Below are positions 8,770 to 16,833 of a stretch of DNA of 32,520 nt, in pieces. Within the stretch, counting starts at the first letter, position 1; the number at the start of each line of letters is the position of its first letter. The position numbers and the translations under genes were made by a program. This DNA comes from an uncultured Succinivibrio sp. (GTDB taxonomy: Bacteria > Pseudomonadota > Gammaproteobacteria > Enterobacterales > Succinivibrionaceae), in assembly GCA_900754255.1 (NCBI GenBank), contig CAAECI010000122.1:1-32520 (forward strand), written 5' to 3'. Under the pieces are notes generated by a model, which saw only the letters and a program-made list of their open reading frames with translations, was not told where the DNA came from and did no database searches.

Positions 8770-9530
8770 AGATTCACGGATCCCCTCAACATAAAAGCTC
8801 TCTTTGGGAAGATTTTTTTTCGCGTACTAAAGATATTTTGCCGTATGTTGGAGGAGACACCCAACTGGAACTTTGTTTCGGCCATCGCGCGGAGTTAAAG
8901 ATTAAAAGTGAGGAACTTGTATTAAAACATCCTTTTTTTATTGATTTTTCATCAAATAAACTGATATGGCGAACGTCTCACGGTGGTCGCCGCAGTGAGG
9001 CTGTGGCCAGAGCCGTAATAGGCAACAGAGATCATCCACTAGTTTTTGATGCAACGGCGGGACTCGGGCGGGATGCTTTTATTTTGCAAAGCTGCGGTGC
9101 TGAGGTGACGATGTTCGAGCGCAATCCTGTCGTTTGGGCGCTACTTTATGATGCTTTGTTGCGTGCGCGTGAGGATCATGAATTTCTTGCCTCATTGATA
9201 AATGGTCTGCCCAAGTTGGCCCCGTTTGGTCCTTTGTATGAACAATTGGAAATCGGTAAAGCTGACTGCATTTATTATGATCCAATGTTCCCGCAGAGGC
9301 GAAAAAAAGCCTTGGTAAAACAAGAAATGCGTATTTTGCATGTGGCTGTAGGACCTGATGAAGATGTCGAAGCTGTTCTGCCACTTTTATTAAAACGGTC
9401 GAACTCGCGAGTAGTTGTGAAAAGACCTCCCGAAGCGCAGTGTATTTGTAAAGATTTGATTACGCCTTCGGGGAGTATAGACGGTAAGGCCTGTCGCTTT
9501 GATATATATAGTACTATGCAATTGATCTGA
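8763..9530 (+). CDS. rsmJ: 16S rRNA (guanine-1516-N2)-methyltransferase RsmJ
   Basis: SAM-dependent methyltransferase modifying G1516 of 16S rRNA. Recognised by DATAGLGRDAFILQSCGAEVTMFERNP-type motif I (split here: DATAGLGRDAF, then FERNPVVWALL), the catalytic-region YYDPMFPQRRKKALVKQEMR, and the late VVVKRP and CRFDIY segments, all typical of RsmJ/YhiQ. I chose the ATG at 8763, which overlaps the aroE stop and gives 255 residues, close to E. coli RsmJ (250). A start at 8712 would add a Cys/Arg-rich leader with no family resemblance, read out of frame through aroE. Last gene of this plus-strand cluster. Confidence 0.93.
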   Translation: MVKIHGSPQHKSSLWEDFFSRTKDILPYVGGDTQLELCFGHRAELKIKSEELVLKHPFFIDFSSNKLIWRTSHGGRRSEAVARAVIGNRDHPLVFDATAGLGRDAFILQSCGAEVTMFERNPVVWALLYDALLRAREDHEFLASLINGLPKLAPFGPLYEQLEIGKADCIYYDPMFPQRRKKALVKQEMRILHVAVGPDEDVEAVLPLLLKRSNSRVVVKRPPEAQCICKDLITPSGSIDGKACRFDIYSTMQLI

Positions 9531-9544
9531 AAGTAGGTAATTTA

Positions 9545-9558
9545 GCCTTCCATAAGGC
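9545..9558. terminator. weak bidirectional hairpin between rsmJ and the ModA-like gene
   Basis: GCCTT-CCAT-AAGGC inverted repeat lies between two convergent genes. The stem is only five pairs, and no strong T-run follows on either side, so this is a plausible but weak shared terminator. Confidence 0.35.
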
Positions 9559-9567
9559 GTTGTCATG

Positions 9568-10326
9568 TCACTTGTTTAACGGTTTATCGAATCCAGCAGC
9601 TATAAAATCGCTTAATACTTCTGGAGATGTCATCAGGTAGTTGCATAATTTCTTTACATTCTCTTTGTTTTTTTCGGTTAGCAGGGGAATAAGGTAGTAA
9701 CCTAATTCGGGGTAGTTATTGCGGGGTGTTTGCCAATAAGAGCCCTTGGTATGTCCGTGTGCATCCATGATCAGAGGTTTGGTTATGAAACCAGCTTGTA
9801 CATTGCCATCATTGACCATTGCCAGCACCTGATATTCATGTTCGGCACGGTATATATGCCCTTTAAGATAATTAGTTGGAAAATTTGGTTTTGAAACGAT
9901 CTGAGCGCTAGCGTAACCAACAGGGGTCAGCTCTGATTTTGGAATGGCTAAGGATTTTAATTTTTTATTGGAAACTGCTGAAGCCTTATAATCCAGTAGA
10001 GACGGATCTGCAGACCATAAAATCAATGGCGCACGTGCTATTTGTCGCATATCTGATATCAATGCTTTCCCAGAACGTGTAAGAAGAACCGGTATTTTTT
10101 CGCCCGAGCTGATGACTATTTGACAACGTGATTTAGGATCGGATATTAAAGCTTCAAGTTCTTCGGCAAAGGCGTAATGTACGTTAAATTCCTCTGGGCA
10201 GTGTTCTCTGACAGCTTCCAGTGCGGAGTAGGTTTGTGTGGATGCACATAAATTAACGGCGGAGCTTTGCCCGTGCAACAAGTATATAGAAAATAGTGAA
10301 ATTAAAATTTTAGGTGCTTTTCGCAT
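9568..10326 (-). CDS. ModA-like periplasmic substrate-binding protein, ligand unknown
   Basis: The 252-residue protein has an N-terminal signal peptide (MRKAPK, hydrophobic ILISLFSIYLL, then QSSA before the mature part). Its body resembles type II periplasmic binding proteins of the molybdate-binding ModA family: LCASTQTYSALEAV as the first ligand loop, QIVISSG in the ADLFIS position, a VGYASAQI helix for the VPAG segment, and a C-terminal YLMTSPEVLSDFIAAGF like ModA YLKGPQA...YGF. By eye, the Ser of loop 2 and the Tyr that bind molybdate in E. coli ModA are not conserved (FAE and FIT instead), so the ligand is probably different. No modB or modC is nearby. The ATG overlaps the upstream transporter gene by 25 bases, with AGGA 7 bases before it. 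Confidence 0.72.
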   Translation of the reverse strand: MRKAPKILISLFSIYLLHGQSSAVNLCASTQTYSALEAVREHCPEEFNVHYAFAEELEALISDPKSRCQIVISSGEKIPVLLTRSGKALISDMRQIARAPLILWSADPSLLDYKASAVSNKKLKSLAIPKSELTPVGYASAQIVSKPNFPTNYLKGHIYRAEHEYQVLAMVNDGNVQAGFITKPLIMDAHGHTKGSYWQTPRNNYPELGYYLIPLLTEKNKENVKKLCNYLMTSPEVLSDFIAAGFDKPLNK

Positions 10327-12125
10327 TGCATGATCCTGTCAATTAGTTCTCCGCTTTCGGATGCACGTCTTAGTCGATCGCAAAGTTTTTTATTGTTTAG
10401 TATGACGGACAACTGTCCAAGCAAACTTATATAAGCGTTTGCCTCGTCAGGAGATGCGATCATAAAAACTAAATCACATTTCTGACCGTCGGCAGCGCCG
10501 AAATCCAGAGGTTTGTTCAACGTTGCAACAGCCACGGCTGGACGATTTGCAAAATCACCGATAGCGTGCGGAATAGCAATTCCCTCGGCAATACCTGCTG
10601 GGAATTTTTCCATTTTATTTTTTATTTCTTTTAGATATCTTTTTGGGGAGTTTACTGCATTTATGTCGGCAAGCTTTGATGCCATAAGTCTTATGACCTG
10701 TTCAGTACTTTCTGATTTAAGATGGCAAAATACAGCTTCGCTATTTATGGCGTAACGTAAAGGGTGAACTGAATAGCCAGATTTATTGTTTTGTGCATAT
10801 CGGCCGTCTTCTAGGTAATGCAGTACGTTTTCAAAGACTTTTCCATGAAGTTTAAAGGCCAAAATATACACGGTGAGCATCAAAGTCGCCGCTATTAATG
10901 CAAACATGACGGTTATTCTGTAAGAAGGAAATAATAAATTTGTATTTTCCTCTCTGTAGACAAAAGAACTGAAGCGACCTCCTGCATCGAATATAACCAG
11001 TGCAAAGGGTAGTGCCAGACAATGAACGCAGGATTGCAGAGAGAAGGAAGTACATGGAGCTCGTTTGCGGAATTTAAATTCTCCGTATTCTACGCAGTCC
11101 GCTGTCATAACAGTTGTTGAGGCTATGGACCAGCCTGCGCCGAGATTTACAAGAGCAAAAGCTGAGATCCCCCCTCCTAAAGAATCGATGTCATCCTGTT
11201 TTAAAAAAGCCAATAAAACGCAACCTGCAATCATGATCAGCCCTGAGCTTATAAAGACCCAGCGTCTTGTAAAAACGGAGCAAATTTTGGAAAAGGTTAA
11301 AAATGCAATAAGTTGTGTAATAACTGCAGGAATTGCAAAGGCAATAAGTAGCTCTCCGCTGTTTTTATAATGCATGATTGCGGCAATTACGGCAACAGCT
11401 GATAGCATCAGGCATAATTGCTGAAGCATCATTACTCCGCTTACACAGAGCAATTGGTCGTTTTTTAATATTTGAGTGAAAGCCTCCTTAAGGTTAGGGA
11501 TGCCGCTTTGCGGAGCATCTCCGTATCTTGAGAACAGAAAGAAATTGGAGGTAAACAACAAAAGTGCCGAACATCCAGCACCGAATTTAAATGCGTTTAG
11601 AGCTGTTTGGCGATCGTAGAAAAATAAAGCCAGAAGACATACCGCCATCAGTAACCCAGCGGTAAGAATTCCTGCTGCGCGAGCCTGTGAAGTGATACGT
11701 TCACGAAAGTAAGATTGGGTGCTAAATGAAGCAGTAAGAGCCCAGAACATGGTTTCAGAAGTCATGAAGGATATTATCCAAAGACTGGAGCTTACTGTGG
11801 AATACGGAAAATCCGTGGTTCCCGGATCAGCAAACATGATCAATAGACAAGCGGCAGAGGCAACAGAACCGCCGAGCAACCAAGTCAGACTCCCTTTTTT
11901 GACAACAAAAGAACTGTCCGCCAACCATCCTATGACAGGAGCCGTCAAGGCTCCCAATAATCCAGCCGTCAGCATTTGTGATTTAACGACTTCAAAGTCT
12001 AGCCTTAATATAAAAAGTAAAAAGGCTGTAAAGAATACGGCCGCAAACATGGAGGCGCAGTAACGTCCACAGGCTGCATATATGAAGGCAGCCTTTGGTG
12101 AACCTAGTACAAATAAGCTTTTCAT
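10302..12125 (-). CDS. MelB-type (GPH family) membrane transporter fused to a fructose/mannitol-type PTS EIIA domain
   Basis: Residues 1-440 are a polytopic glycoside-pentoside-hexuronide symporter fold. KNDQLLCVSGVMM matches the MelB segment KNDQLSCLLGMAL, and CVEYGEFKFRKR (about 345-354) matches MelB DYGEYKLHVR. Residues about 458-600 form a PTS EIIA type 2 domain with the phosphorylatable His near 520 in GIAIPHA, followed by CDLVFMIASPDEANAY. By eye alignment the E. coli MelB aspartates 19, 55, 59 and 124 correspond here to Tyr22, Gly58, Ala62 and Glu124, so canonical cation and sugar binding is doubtful. It lies 48 bases after glmS and overlaps the ModA-like gene. Known family facts suggest PTS phosphorylation controls it; its substrate cannot be named. 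The start has no clear ribosome site and sits in an inverted repeat. Confidence 0.85.
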   Translation of the reverse strand: MKSLFVLGSPKAAFIYAACGRYCASMFAAVFFTAFLLFILRLDFEVVKSQMLTAGLLGALTAPVIGWLADSSFVVKKGSLTWLLGGSVASAACLLIMFADPGTTDFPYSTVSSSLWIISFMTSETMFWALTASFSTQSYFRERITSQARAAGILTAGLLMAVCLLALFFYDRQTALNAFKFGAGCSALLLFTSNFFLFSRYGDAPQSGIPNLKEAFTQILKNDQLLCVSGVMMLQQLCLMLSAVAVIAAIMHYKNSGELLIAFAIPAVITQLIAFLTFSKICSVFTRRWVFISSGLIMIAGCVLLAFLKQDDIDSLGGGISAFALVNLGAGWSIASTTVMTADCVEYGEFKFRKRAPCTSFSLQSCVHCLALPFALVIFDAGGRFSSFVYREENTNLLFPSYRITVMFALIAATLMLTVYILAFKLHGKVFENVLHYLEDGRYAQNNKSGYSVHPLRYAINSEAVFCHLKSESTEQVIRLMASKLADINAVNSPKRYLKEIKNKMEKFPAGIAEGIAIPHAIGDFANRPAVAVATLNKPLDFGAADGQKCDLVFMIASPDEANAYISLLGQLSVILNNKKLCDRLRRASESGELIDRIMQCEKHLKF

Positions 12126-12150
12126 TTGAAGTTTGATTTATGATTCAAAT
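12124..12150. repeat. inverted repeat covering the start codon of the MelB-EIIA gene
   Basis: ATTTGAA and TTCAAAT form perfect 7-base arms separated by 13 bases. One arm includes the first two bases of the ATG at 12123-12125, and no ribosome site is evident between the arms. In the mRNA this could mask initiation. Regulatory meaning is inference only. Confidence 0.4.
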
Positions 12151-12173
12151 GATGCAATTTACTCCAATAAAAA

Positions 12174-14006
12174 TTATTCTACAGTCACAGATTTAGCTAA
12201 ATTTCTTGGCTGATCTACATCGGTACCGTTGATGATAGCGCAATAGTATGCCAATAACTGTAGAGGTAAAGTGAATAGAATGGGGTGTAAAACCTCTGGA
12301 GCTGCCGGAAGATTGATTATTTCAATCTGTTCGTCGGATTTTAAATTCCCTGTGCCCTGTGAGAAAACAAAAAGCTTGCCACCACGGGCACGGACTTCCT
12401 CTATGTTGGACTCAAGTTTACTCATGAGTTCGTTATCGGGAGCTACGACAACGACCGGCATGTTTTCGTCAATAAGCGCAATCGGGCCGTGTTTAAGCTC
12501 ACCTGCGGCATAACCTTCGGCATGAATGTAGCTTATCTCCTTTAGCTTTAGAGCCCCTTCAAGGGCAATTGGGTACATGATACCGCGGCCTAAGAACAGG
12601 CAATGATGTTTTCCTGCAAAGTGTTCAGCTAAAGTAGCAATCCGTCTGTCGCAATTCAAAACAGATTTAGCTGTTGCCGGAAGGATTGACATAGCATGAG
12701 ATATGTCTGTTAACCTTTCTGCTTCGATATAGCCTTTTATTTTTCCAAAATATGTGCTCAACATAAGCAGGCATAAAAGCTGGGTGGTAAAAGCTTTTGT
12801 TGAAGCTACACCAATTTCAGCCCCTGCCCTTGTAAGCATGGCGCAGGAACTTTCTCGAACTAGAGAGGATGCGGCTACATTGCATATACAAAGAGAAGCC
12901 ATGTAGCCCTGAGTTTTTGAAAGTCGTAATGATGCCAAAGTATCGGCAGTTTCACCTGATTGTGAGATTGTAATGAATAGGGAGTTCGGGCGAACAACGG
13001 CTTTGCGATAGCGGTATTCGGATGCAATTTCAACGGAGGTGGGGATACCAGCCAAATCTTCAAACCAATATTTGCCAACTAGTCCTGCGTGATAGGAGGT
13101 ACCGCAAGCAACGATCTTGATATTTTCGATACTGTTAAAAAGATCTTGTGAGAATCCGCTCACGGAACTTAAATCAATATCGTGTGGGGCTAATCTGCCC
13201 ATAGAGGTATTGGAAAGGGCTTCCGGTTGCTCAAAAATTTCTTTTTGCATGTAGTGGCGATATTGACCTTTTGATACAGATTCTGCATCAAGATTTGATT
13301 CAATTATCTCAGACTTCAATTCCTTAAGGCACAGATCGTATATTTTGACTTGATCGGTGGTTATTTCTGCAATTGTTCCTTCTTCAGGATAAATAAAACG
13401 TCTGGTGACCGGAAGCAAAGCCAAAATATCTGAAGCAACGAAATTCTCTTCAATTCCTAAGCCAATTACTAAGGGAGAGCCCTTGCGTGCAGCCAGCAAT
13501 GTATTAGGATTATTTTTGTCAATAAGCGCTATGGCGTAAGAGCCTTTTACATCGCAAAGAGCTTCGGCAAATGCTTGCTTTAGAGACAAATCCTTGCTTT
13601 TACGAATAAAGTGGATATATGCAAGAAGAACCTCCGTATCTGTTTGAGATTTGAAGGTATAGCCAGCTTTAGTTAGAACTTTTTTAAGCTCGCTGAAATT
13701 CTCAATGATACCGTTATGCACCATGGCGAGATTGTCGATTATATGCGGATGGGCGTTAACTACCGAAGGTATTCCGTGCGTTGCCCACCTTGTGTGTGCA
13801 ATGCCGGTAGTACCTTTGCAGGAAAATTCTTTCACCATTTCCTTCAATTTTATGACTTTGCCGGTGGTTTTTAGGCAGGAAAACTTATCCCCGTCTATAG
13901 TACACAACCCGCAACTGTCGTAACCGCGGTATTCGAGTCTTGACAGACCCTCAAGTAAAATAGGGGAGACCTGACGAGAAGCAACCGCACCTACGATTCC
14001 GCACAT
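12174..14006 (-). CDS. glmS: glutamine--fructose-6-phosphate aminotransferase (isomerising)
   Basis: Makes glucosamine-6-phosphate from fructose-6-phosphate and glutamine, the first step of UDP-GlcNAc synthesis. The 610 residues match E. coli (609). The N-terminal glutaminase begins MCGIVGAVA with the nucleophile Cys2 exposed after Met removal, and has LEYRGYDSCGL and TRWATHG. Two SIS isomerase domains follow: ACGTSYHAG and SQSGETADT in the first, LGRGIMYPIALEGALKLKE in the second. The conserved C-terminal tail NLAKSVTVE is intact. Lies 44 bases after glmU, the usual glmU-glmS order. No ribozyme or leader structure is visible in that short gap. Confidence 0.97.
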   Translation of the reverse strand: MCGIVGAVASRQVSPILLEGLSRLEYRGYDSCGLCTIDGDKFSCLKTTGKVIKLKEMVKEFSCKGTTGIAHTRWATHGIPSVVNAHPHIIDNLAMVHNGIIENFSELKKVLTKAGYTFKSQTDTEVLLAYIHFIRKSKDLSLKQAFAEALCDVKGSYAIALIDKNNPNTLLAARKGSPLVIGLGIEENFVASDILALLPVTRRFIYPEEGTIAEITTDQVKIYDLCLKELKSEIIESNLDAESVSKGQYRHYMQKEIFEQPEALSNTSMGRLAPHDIDLSSVSGFSQDLFNSIENIKIVACGTSYHAGLVGKYWFEDLAGIPTSVEIASEYRYRKAVVRPNSLFITISQSGETADTLASLRLSKTQGYMASLCICNVAASSLVRESSCAMLTRAGAEIGVASTKAFTTQLLCLLMLSTYFGKIKGYIEAERLTDISHAMSILPATAKSVLNCDRRIATLAEHFAGKHHCLFLGRGIMYPIALEGALKLKEISYIHAEGYAAGELKHGPIALIDENMPVVVVAPDNELMSKLESNIEEVRARGGKLFVFSQGTGNLKSDEQIEIINLPAAPEVLHPILFTLPLQLLAYYCAIINGTDVDQPRNLAKSVTVE

Positions 14007-14050
14007 AAAATCACCATTAAATTAGCTAAATAAAATGTGTTGTATAACAA

Positions 14051-15445
14051 TTAACTATGTTTTTTTTGGGGTCTTTTGTAATTGGATAATACCAATTCCT
14101 TGGATCGAGTTATTACCAAAGCGTTTCTTTCAACATTGATACGCGAAGTATATGTCGTTCCGGCACCTATGGTAACTCCATCAGGAATATTAACTGGCGC
14201 CACCATTTGTGTATCAGATCCTATGAATACGTTATCTCCGATCTCAGTTGTGTGTTTATTTGCTCCGTCGTAGTTACATGTTATGCTACCAGCTCCAACA
14301 TTTACGTTCTCGCCGATCACTGCATCCCCCAAATATGATAAATGACCGGCTTTGGTTCCTTTACCAATGGAAGATTTCTTTACTTCTACGAAGTCTCCTA
14401 TGTGAACCTCGTCCTCAAGAATATTACCAGGACGTAATCTGGCAAAAGGTCCTATGGTGTTGCGTTTTTTGGCTACGGAGTCTTCCATCACAGTATAAGG
14501 AGAGATTATTGAATCAGCTCCTATGGAGCAATTTTTTATAACACACCCTGTTTCAATTCTTACGCGATCACCTAATTGAACATTGCCTTCAAATACGCAG
14601 TTGATGTCGATGTAACAGTCTTGACCGCAAACTAAACAACCGCGTATATCGAGGCGAGATGGGTCAGCAAGAGTTACTCCGTAATCTCTCATTAGTCTTT
14701 CTGCTTGCATTTTTTGATAAATACGTTCGGCAAATGCTAATTGAGACTTGTTATTCACTCCTCCTAATACATTGAAATCAGGAGCCATGTACAGTCCGAT
14801 ATGTTGTCCGTCCTCAACAAGCATACCTGCAAGATCGGTAAGATAGTATTCGCCTTGTGAATTGTTATTGCGTATCTTTGGTAACCATTTCTTGAGAATT
14901 GATGCTTTGGCGAAAATTATTCCTGTATTTACTTCGTGGATTGCGCGGTTTTGATCGGAGGCATCTTTTTCTTCGACAATATATTCAAGATTACCAATAC
15001 TGTCGCGTACTATACGACCGTACCCGTAAGGGTTGTCAGCGTATGCACTTAAAACTGACAACGGATTGCTTGAAGAAGATTTAATAAAATTTCTTAAGAC
15101 ATCCTCAGGGGTCAGCGGTGTATCTCCATATAGAACTAAAATATCGGAGTCGTTGGCTATGTTCGGTAAAACACAGGATACGGCATGCCCAGTACCAAGT
15201 TGTTCTTTTTGAATTACGCAACTGACATTATCGCTTATATCCCTAGGAAGAGAGTAAATCAATTTTTCTACCATTTCGGCTTTATGTCCGACAACAACAT
15301 GTACGGCAATCGGAGAAAGCTTTTTGGCAGTTGTAAGAACATGCTCAATCATGGTTTTCCCTGCAATAGGGTGTAGCACCTTTGGCAGATCGGAAAGCAT
15401 GCGCTTACCTTTGCCGGCAGCCAAAATAACGATTTCAAGCGACAT
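14051..15445 (-). CDS. glmU: bifunctional UDP-N-acetylglucosamine pyrophosphorylase / glucosamine-1-phosphate N-acetyltransferase
   Basis: Catalyses the last two steps to UDP-GlcNAc, the precursor of peptidoglycan and lipopolysaccharide. The N-terminal uridyltransferase opens LAAGKGKRMLSDLPKVLH (nucleotide loop GxGxRM), with LYGDTPL and EVNTGI in the usual places. From about residue 250 a left-handed beta helix of hexapeptide repeats carries the acetyltransferase, including RPGN, the FVEVKKSSIGKGTKAGHLSYLGD stretch in pieces, and CNYDGANKH. Length 464 versus 456 in E. coli. AAGGAA lies 6 bases before the ATG. The start overlaps the lgt stop by 11 bases. Confidence 0.97.
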   Translation of the reverse strand: MSLEIVILAAGKGKRMLSDLPKVLHPIAGKTMIEHVLTTAKKLSPIAVHVVVGHKAEMVEKLIYSLPRDISDNVSCVIQKEQLGTGHAVSCVLPNIANDSDILVLYGDTPLTPEDVLRNFIKSSSSNPLSVLSAYADNPYGYGRIVRDSIGNLEYIVEEKDASDQNRAIHEVNTGIIFAKASILKKWLPKIRNNNSQGEYYLTDLAGMLVEDGQHIGLYMAPDFNVLGGVNNKSQLAFAERIYQKMQAERLMRDYGVTLADPSRLDIRGCLVCGQDCYIDINCVFEGNVQLGDRVRIETGCVIKNCSIGADSIISPYTVMEDSVAKKRNTIGPFARLRPGNILEDEVHIGDFVEVKKSSIGKGTKAGHLSYLGDAVIGENVNVGAGSITCNYDGANKHTTEIGDNVFIGSDTQMVAPVNIPDGVTIGAGTTYTSRINVERNALVITRSKELVLSNYKRPQKKHS

Positions 15446-16232
15446 TTCTGTTTCCTTTCTTTTTACTTCTTACAAATGACAAAAAAATAATCAGAATTCC
15501 TGCAATCATAAAAGGCAGAGATAGGTATTGACCGACAGTGAGTGCCGTCGATGTAGAGTAGTCGGCCTGTTCTTCTTTTACGTTCTCAATGAAGAAACGG
15601 GACGTAAACACCAAGGTTATGAACAGTCCAAACACAAAACCGCAAGGTTTTTCTTTGTAAACGCGGTATATAAGCGTCAGAAGAATAAATATTATGAAAT
15701 AACAGATAGCTTCATAAATTTGTGCCGGATGACGTGGAAAATTTTCTCCCAAAGCGGTGAAAATCACTCCGTAATTACTGTTTGTAGGAATTCCGACAAT
15801 TTCTGAATTAAAAAAATTACCAATGCGTATCAATGTGCAGACAAGAGCAGTGGGAATGGATAGCATATCTGCTATCTTAAAGAATGAATATTTTGAGCGA
15901 TGGCAGAACCACCACAAAGCCAAAAGAACCCCCAATGTTCCGCCGTGGCTGGCAAGACCGCCATTCCATACCATTAAAATTGTCCAAGGATGGCTTAAAT
16001 AATAATCCGGTGCGTAAATTAAGCAGTGGGCCAGACGAGCCCCGATCACGGTACCGGCAAAAATTAGAAGCAACATTTTGTCTAAATCTCGAGTGTCGTA
16101 ATTATTGGATTTAAACAGATGTTGCATAATGAAATAGCCGATGATGAAACCACCTGAAAAAAGAGCCCCGTACCATCTGACCGTTATAGGACCCAAACTG
16201 AATAAAATAGGATCAAGTGTGGATACGAACAT
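15435..16232 (-). CDS. lgt: prolipoprotein diacylglyceryl transferase
   Basis: Inner-membrane enzyme that transfers diacylglycerol from phosphatidylglycerol to the lipobox Cys of prolipoproteins. The 265-residue protein has about seven membrane segments. It shows the family landmarks VWNGGLASHGGTLG (contains the essential His), the signature RIGNFFNSEIVG, and RHPAQIYEA. The signature has Ile where most members have Gly before RIGNF, a small departure. A GGGAG site lies about 10 bases before the ATG. As first gene, followed with overlap by glmU and then glmS, it appears to head a cell-envelope operon. Confidence 0.95.
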   Translation of the reverse strand: MFVSTLDPILFSLGPITVRWYGALFSGGFIIGYFIMQHLFKSNNYDTRDLDKMLLLIFAGTVIGARLAHCLIYAPDYYLSHPWTILMVWNGGLASHGGTLGVLLALWWFCHRSKYSFFKIADMLSIPTALVCTLIRIGNFFNSEIVGIPTNSNYGVIFTALGENFPRHPAQIYEAICYFIIFILLTLIYRVYKEKPCGFVFGLFITLVFTSRFFIENVKEEQADYSTSTALTVGQYLSLPFMIAGILIIFLSFVRSKKKGNRNVA

Positions 16233-16264
16233 TCGAACGGATCTCCCTGACGAAAGCTAAAAAG

Positions 16265-16296
16265 TGTCGGGTATATCTTGCAACATGTAACCGACA
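16265..16296. repeat. interrupted palindrome between lgt and the divergent membrane-protein gene
   Basis: TGTCGG and CCGACA are perfect 6-base arms; extending inward gives roughly 9 of 11 pairs around a 10-base centre. It lies in the 139-base divergent region, 33 bases upstream of lgt, so it could be an operator or transcript hairpin. Function is not established. Confidence 0.35.
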
Positions 16297-16308
16297 AAGA
16301 CAGGTTTT

Positions 16309-16333
16309 GCTAAAATTAAATAATTATTTTAGC
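16309..16333. repeat. AT-rich inverted repeat in the lgt divergent region
   Basis: GCTAAAAT and ATTTTAGC are perfect 8-base arms around a 9-base centre, followed on the plus strand by TTTTTC. It may be an operator for one of the two divergent genes or a short terminator for transcripts entering from the left. Confidence 0.35.
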
Positions 16334-16371
16334 TTTTTCAGAACAAAACTTAAATTGTTGAATGCACTTTT

Positions 16372-16833
16372 ATGGGCAACGTGGAATCGTTTTTTTCGTG
16401 TCTGGGATGGGGGATGTTTGTCTCTGGATTCGCAAGTTGTTTAATCCCAAATAGCTTTAAAAAAGGAGTAGTGCTCATGCTTTTGGGGGATTTATTTCTG
16501 ATGTTGGCCATTTTATATCCCCGCGTATTTGCCGATTGGAGCTTCTTTTCCTTGTCTTCTGGCTATAAGGCATTCGGAGTTTTGTTGAGTATATTTATTT
16601 GGATGGCCTTTTTTTTACCAAGCTTTTATTGTCGAAAAAATTCAGTTGTTCACGCACTTACAAAAGAAAAAAATTCTTATGAAAACAAGGGAGGCCAAAA
16701 GTATACCTTCGGCTCTGAAAAAAGTACCAAAAAAGCATCTCCTGAGATTTTTGCAAAGGTCCATAAGGCTAGGATTGTAAAGAAGAACGGAACAGATCCT
16801 TATTCTGCTAACATGACCAAAAAGGAGCGATGA
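16372..16833 (+). CDS. small membrane protein of unknown function with basic cytoplasmic tail
   Basis: I do not recognise a family. The 153-residue product has three predicted hydrophobic helices (about 11-26, 32-53 and 64-86). A hydrophilic, Lys-rich tail of about 65 residues ends SANMTKKER. The stop overlaps the following phosphopantetheinyl transferase start as ATGA, so the two are likely co-translated. An AAAGGAG ribosome site for that next gene lies inside this gene's last codons. No clear ribosome site precedes its own ATG. The tight coupling and an unbroken frame argue that it is a real gene; a link to carrier-protein or lipid metabolism would be inference from position only. Confidence 0.65.
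   Translation: MGNVESFFSCLGWGMFVSGFASCLIPNSFKKGVVLMLLGDLFLMLAILYPRVFADWSFFSLSSGYKAFGVLLSIFIWMAFFLPSFYCRKNSVVHALTKEKNSYENKGGQKYTFGSEKSTKKASPEIFAKVHKARIVKKNGTDPYSANMTKKER

Noticed and set aside
9079..9384. 101-codon minus-strand frame inside rsmJ, rich in His
   Set aside because: Antisense to conserved methyltransferase motifs; no ribosome site and no conserved pattern.
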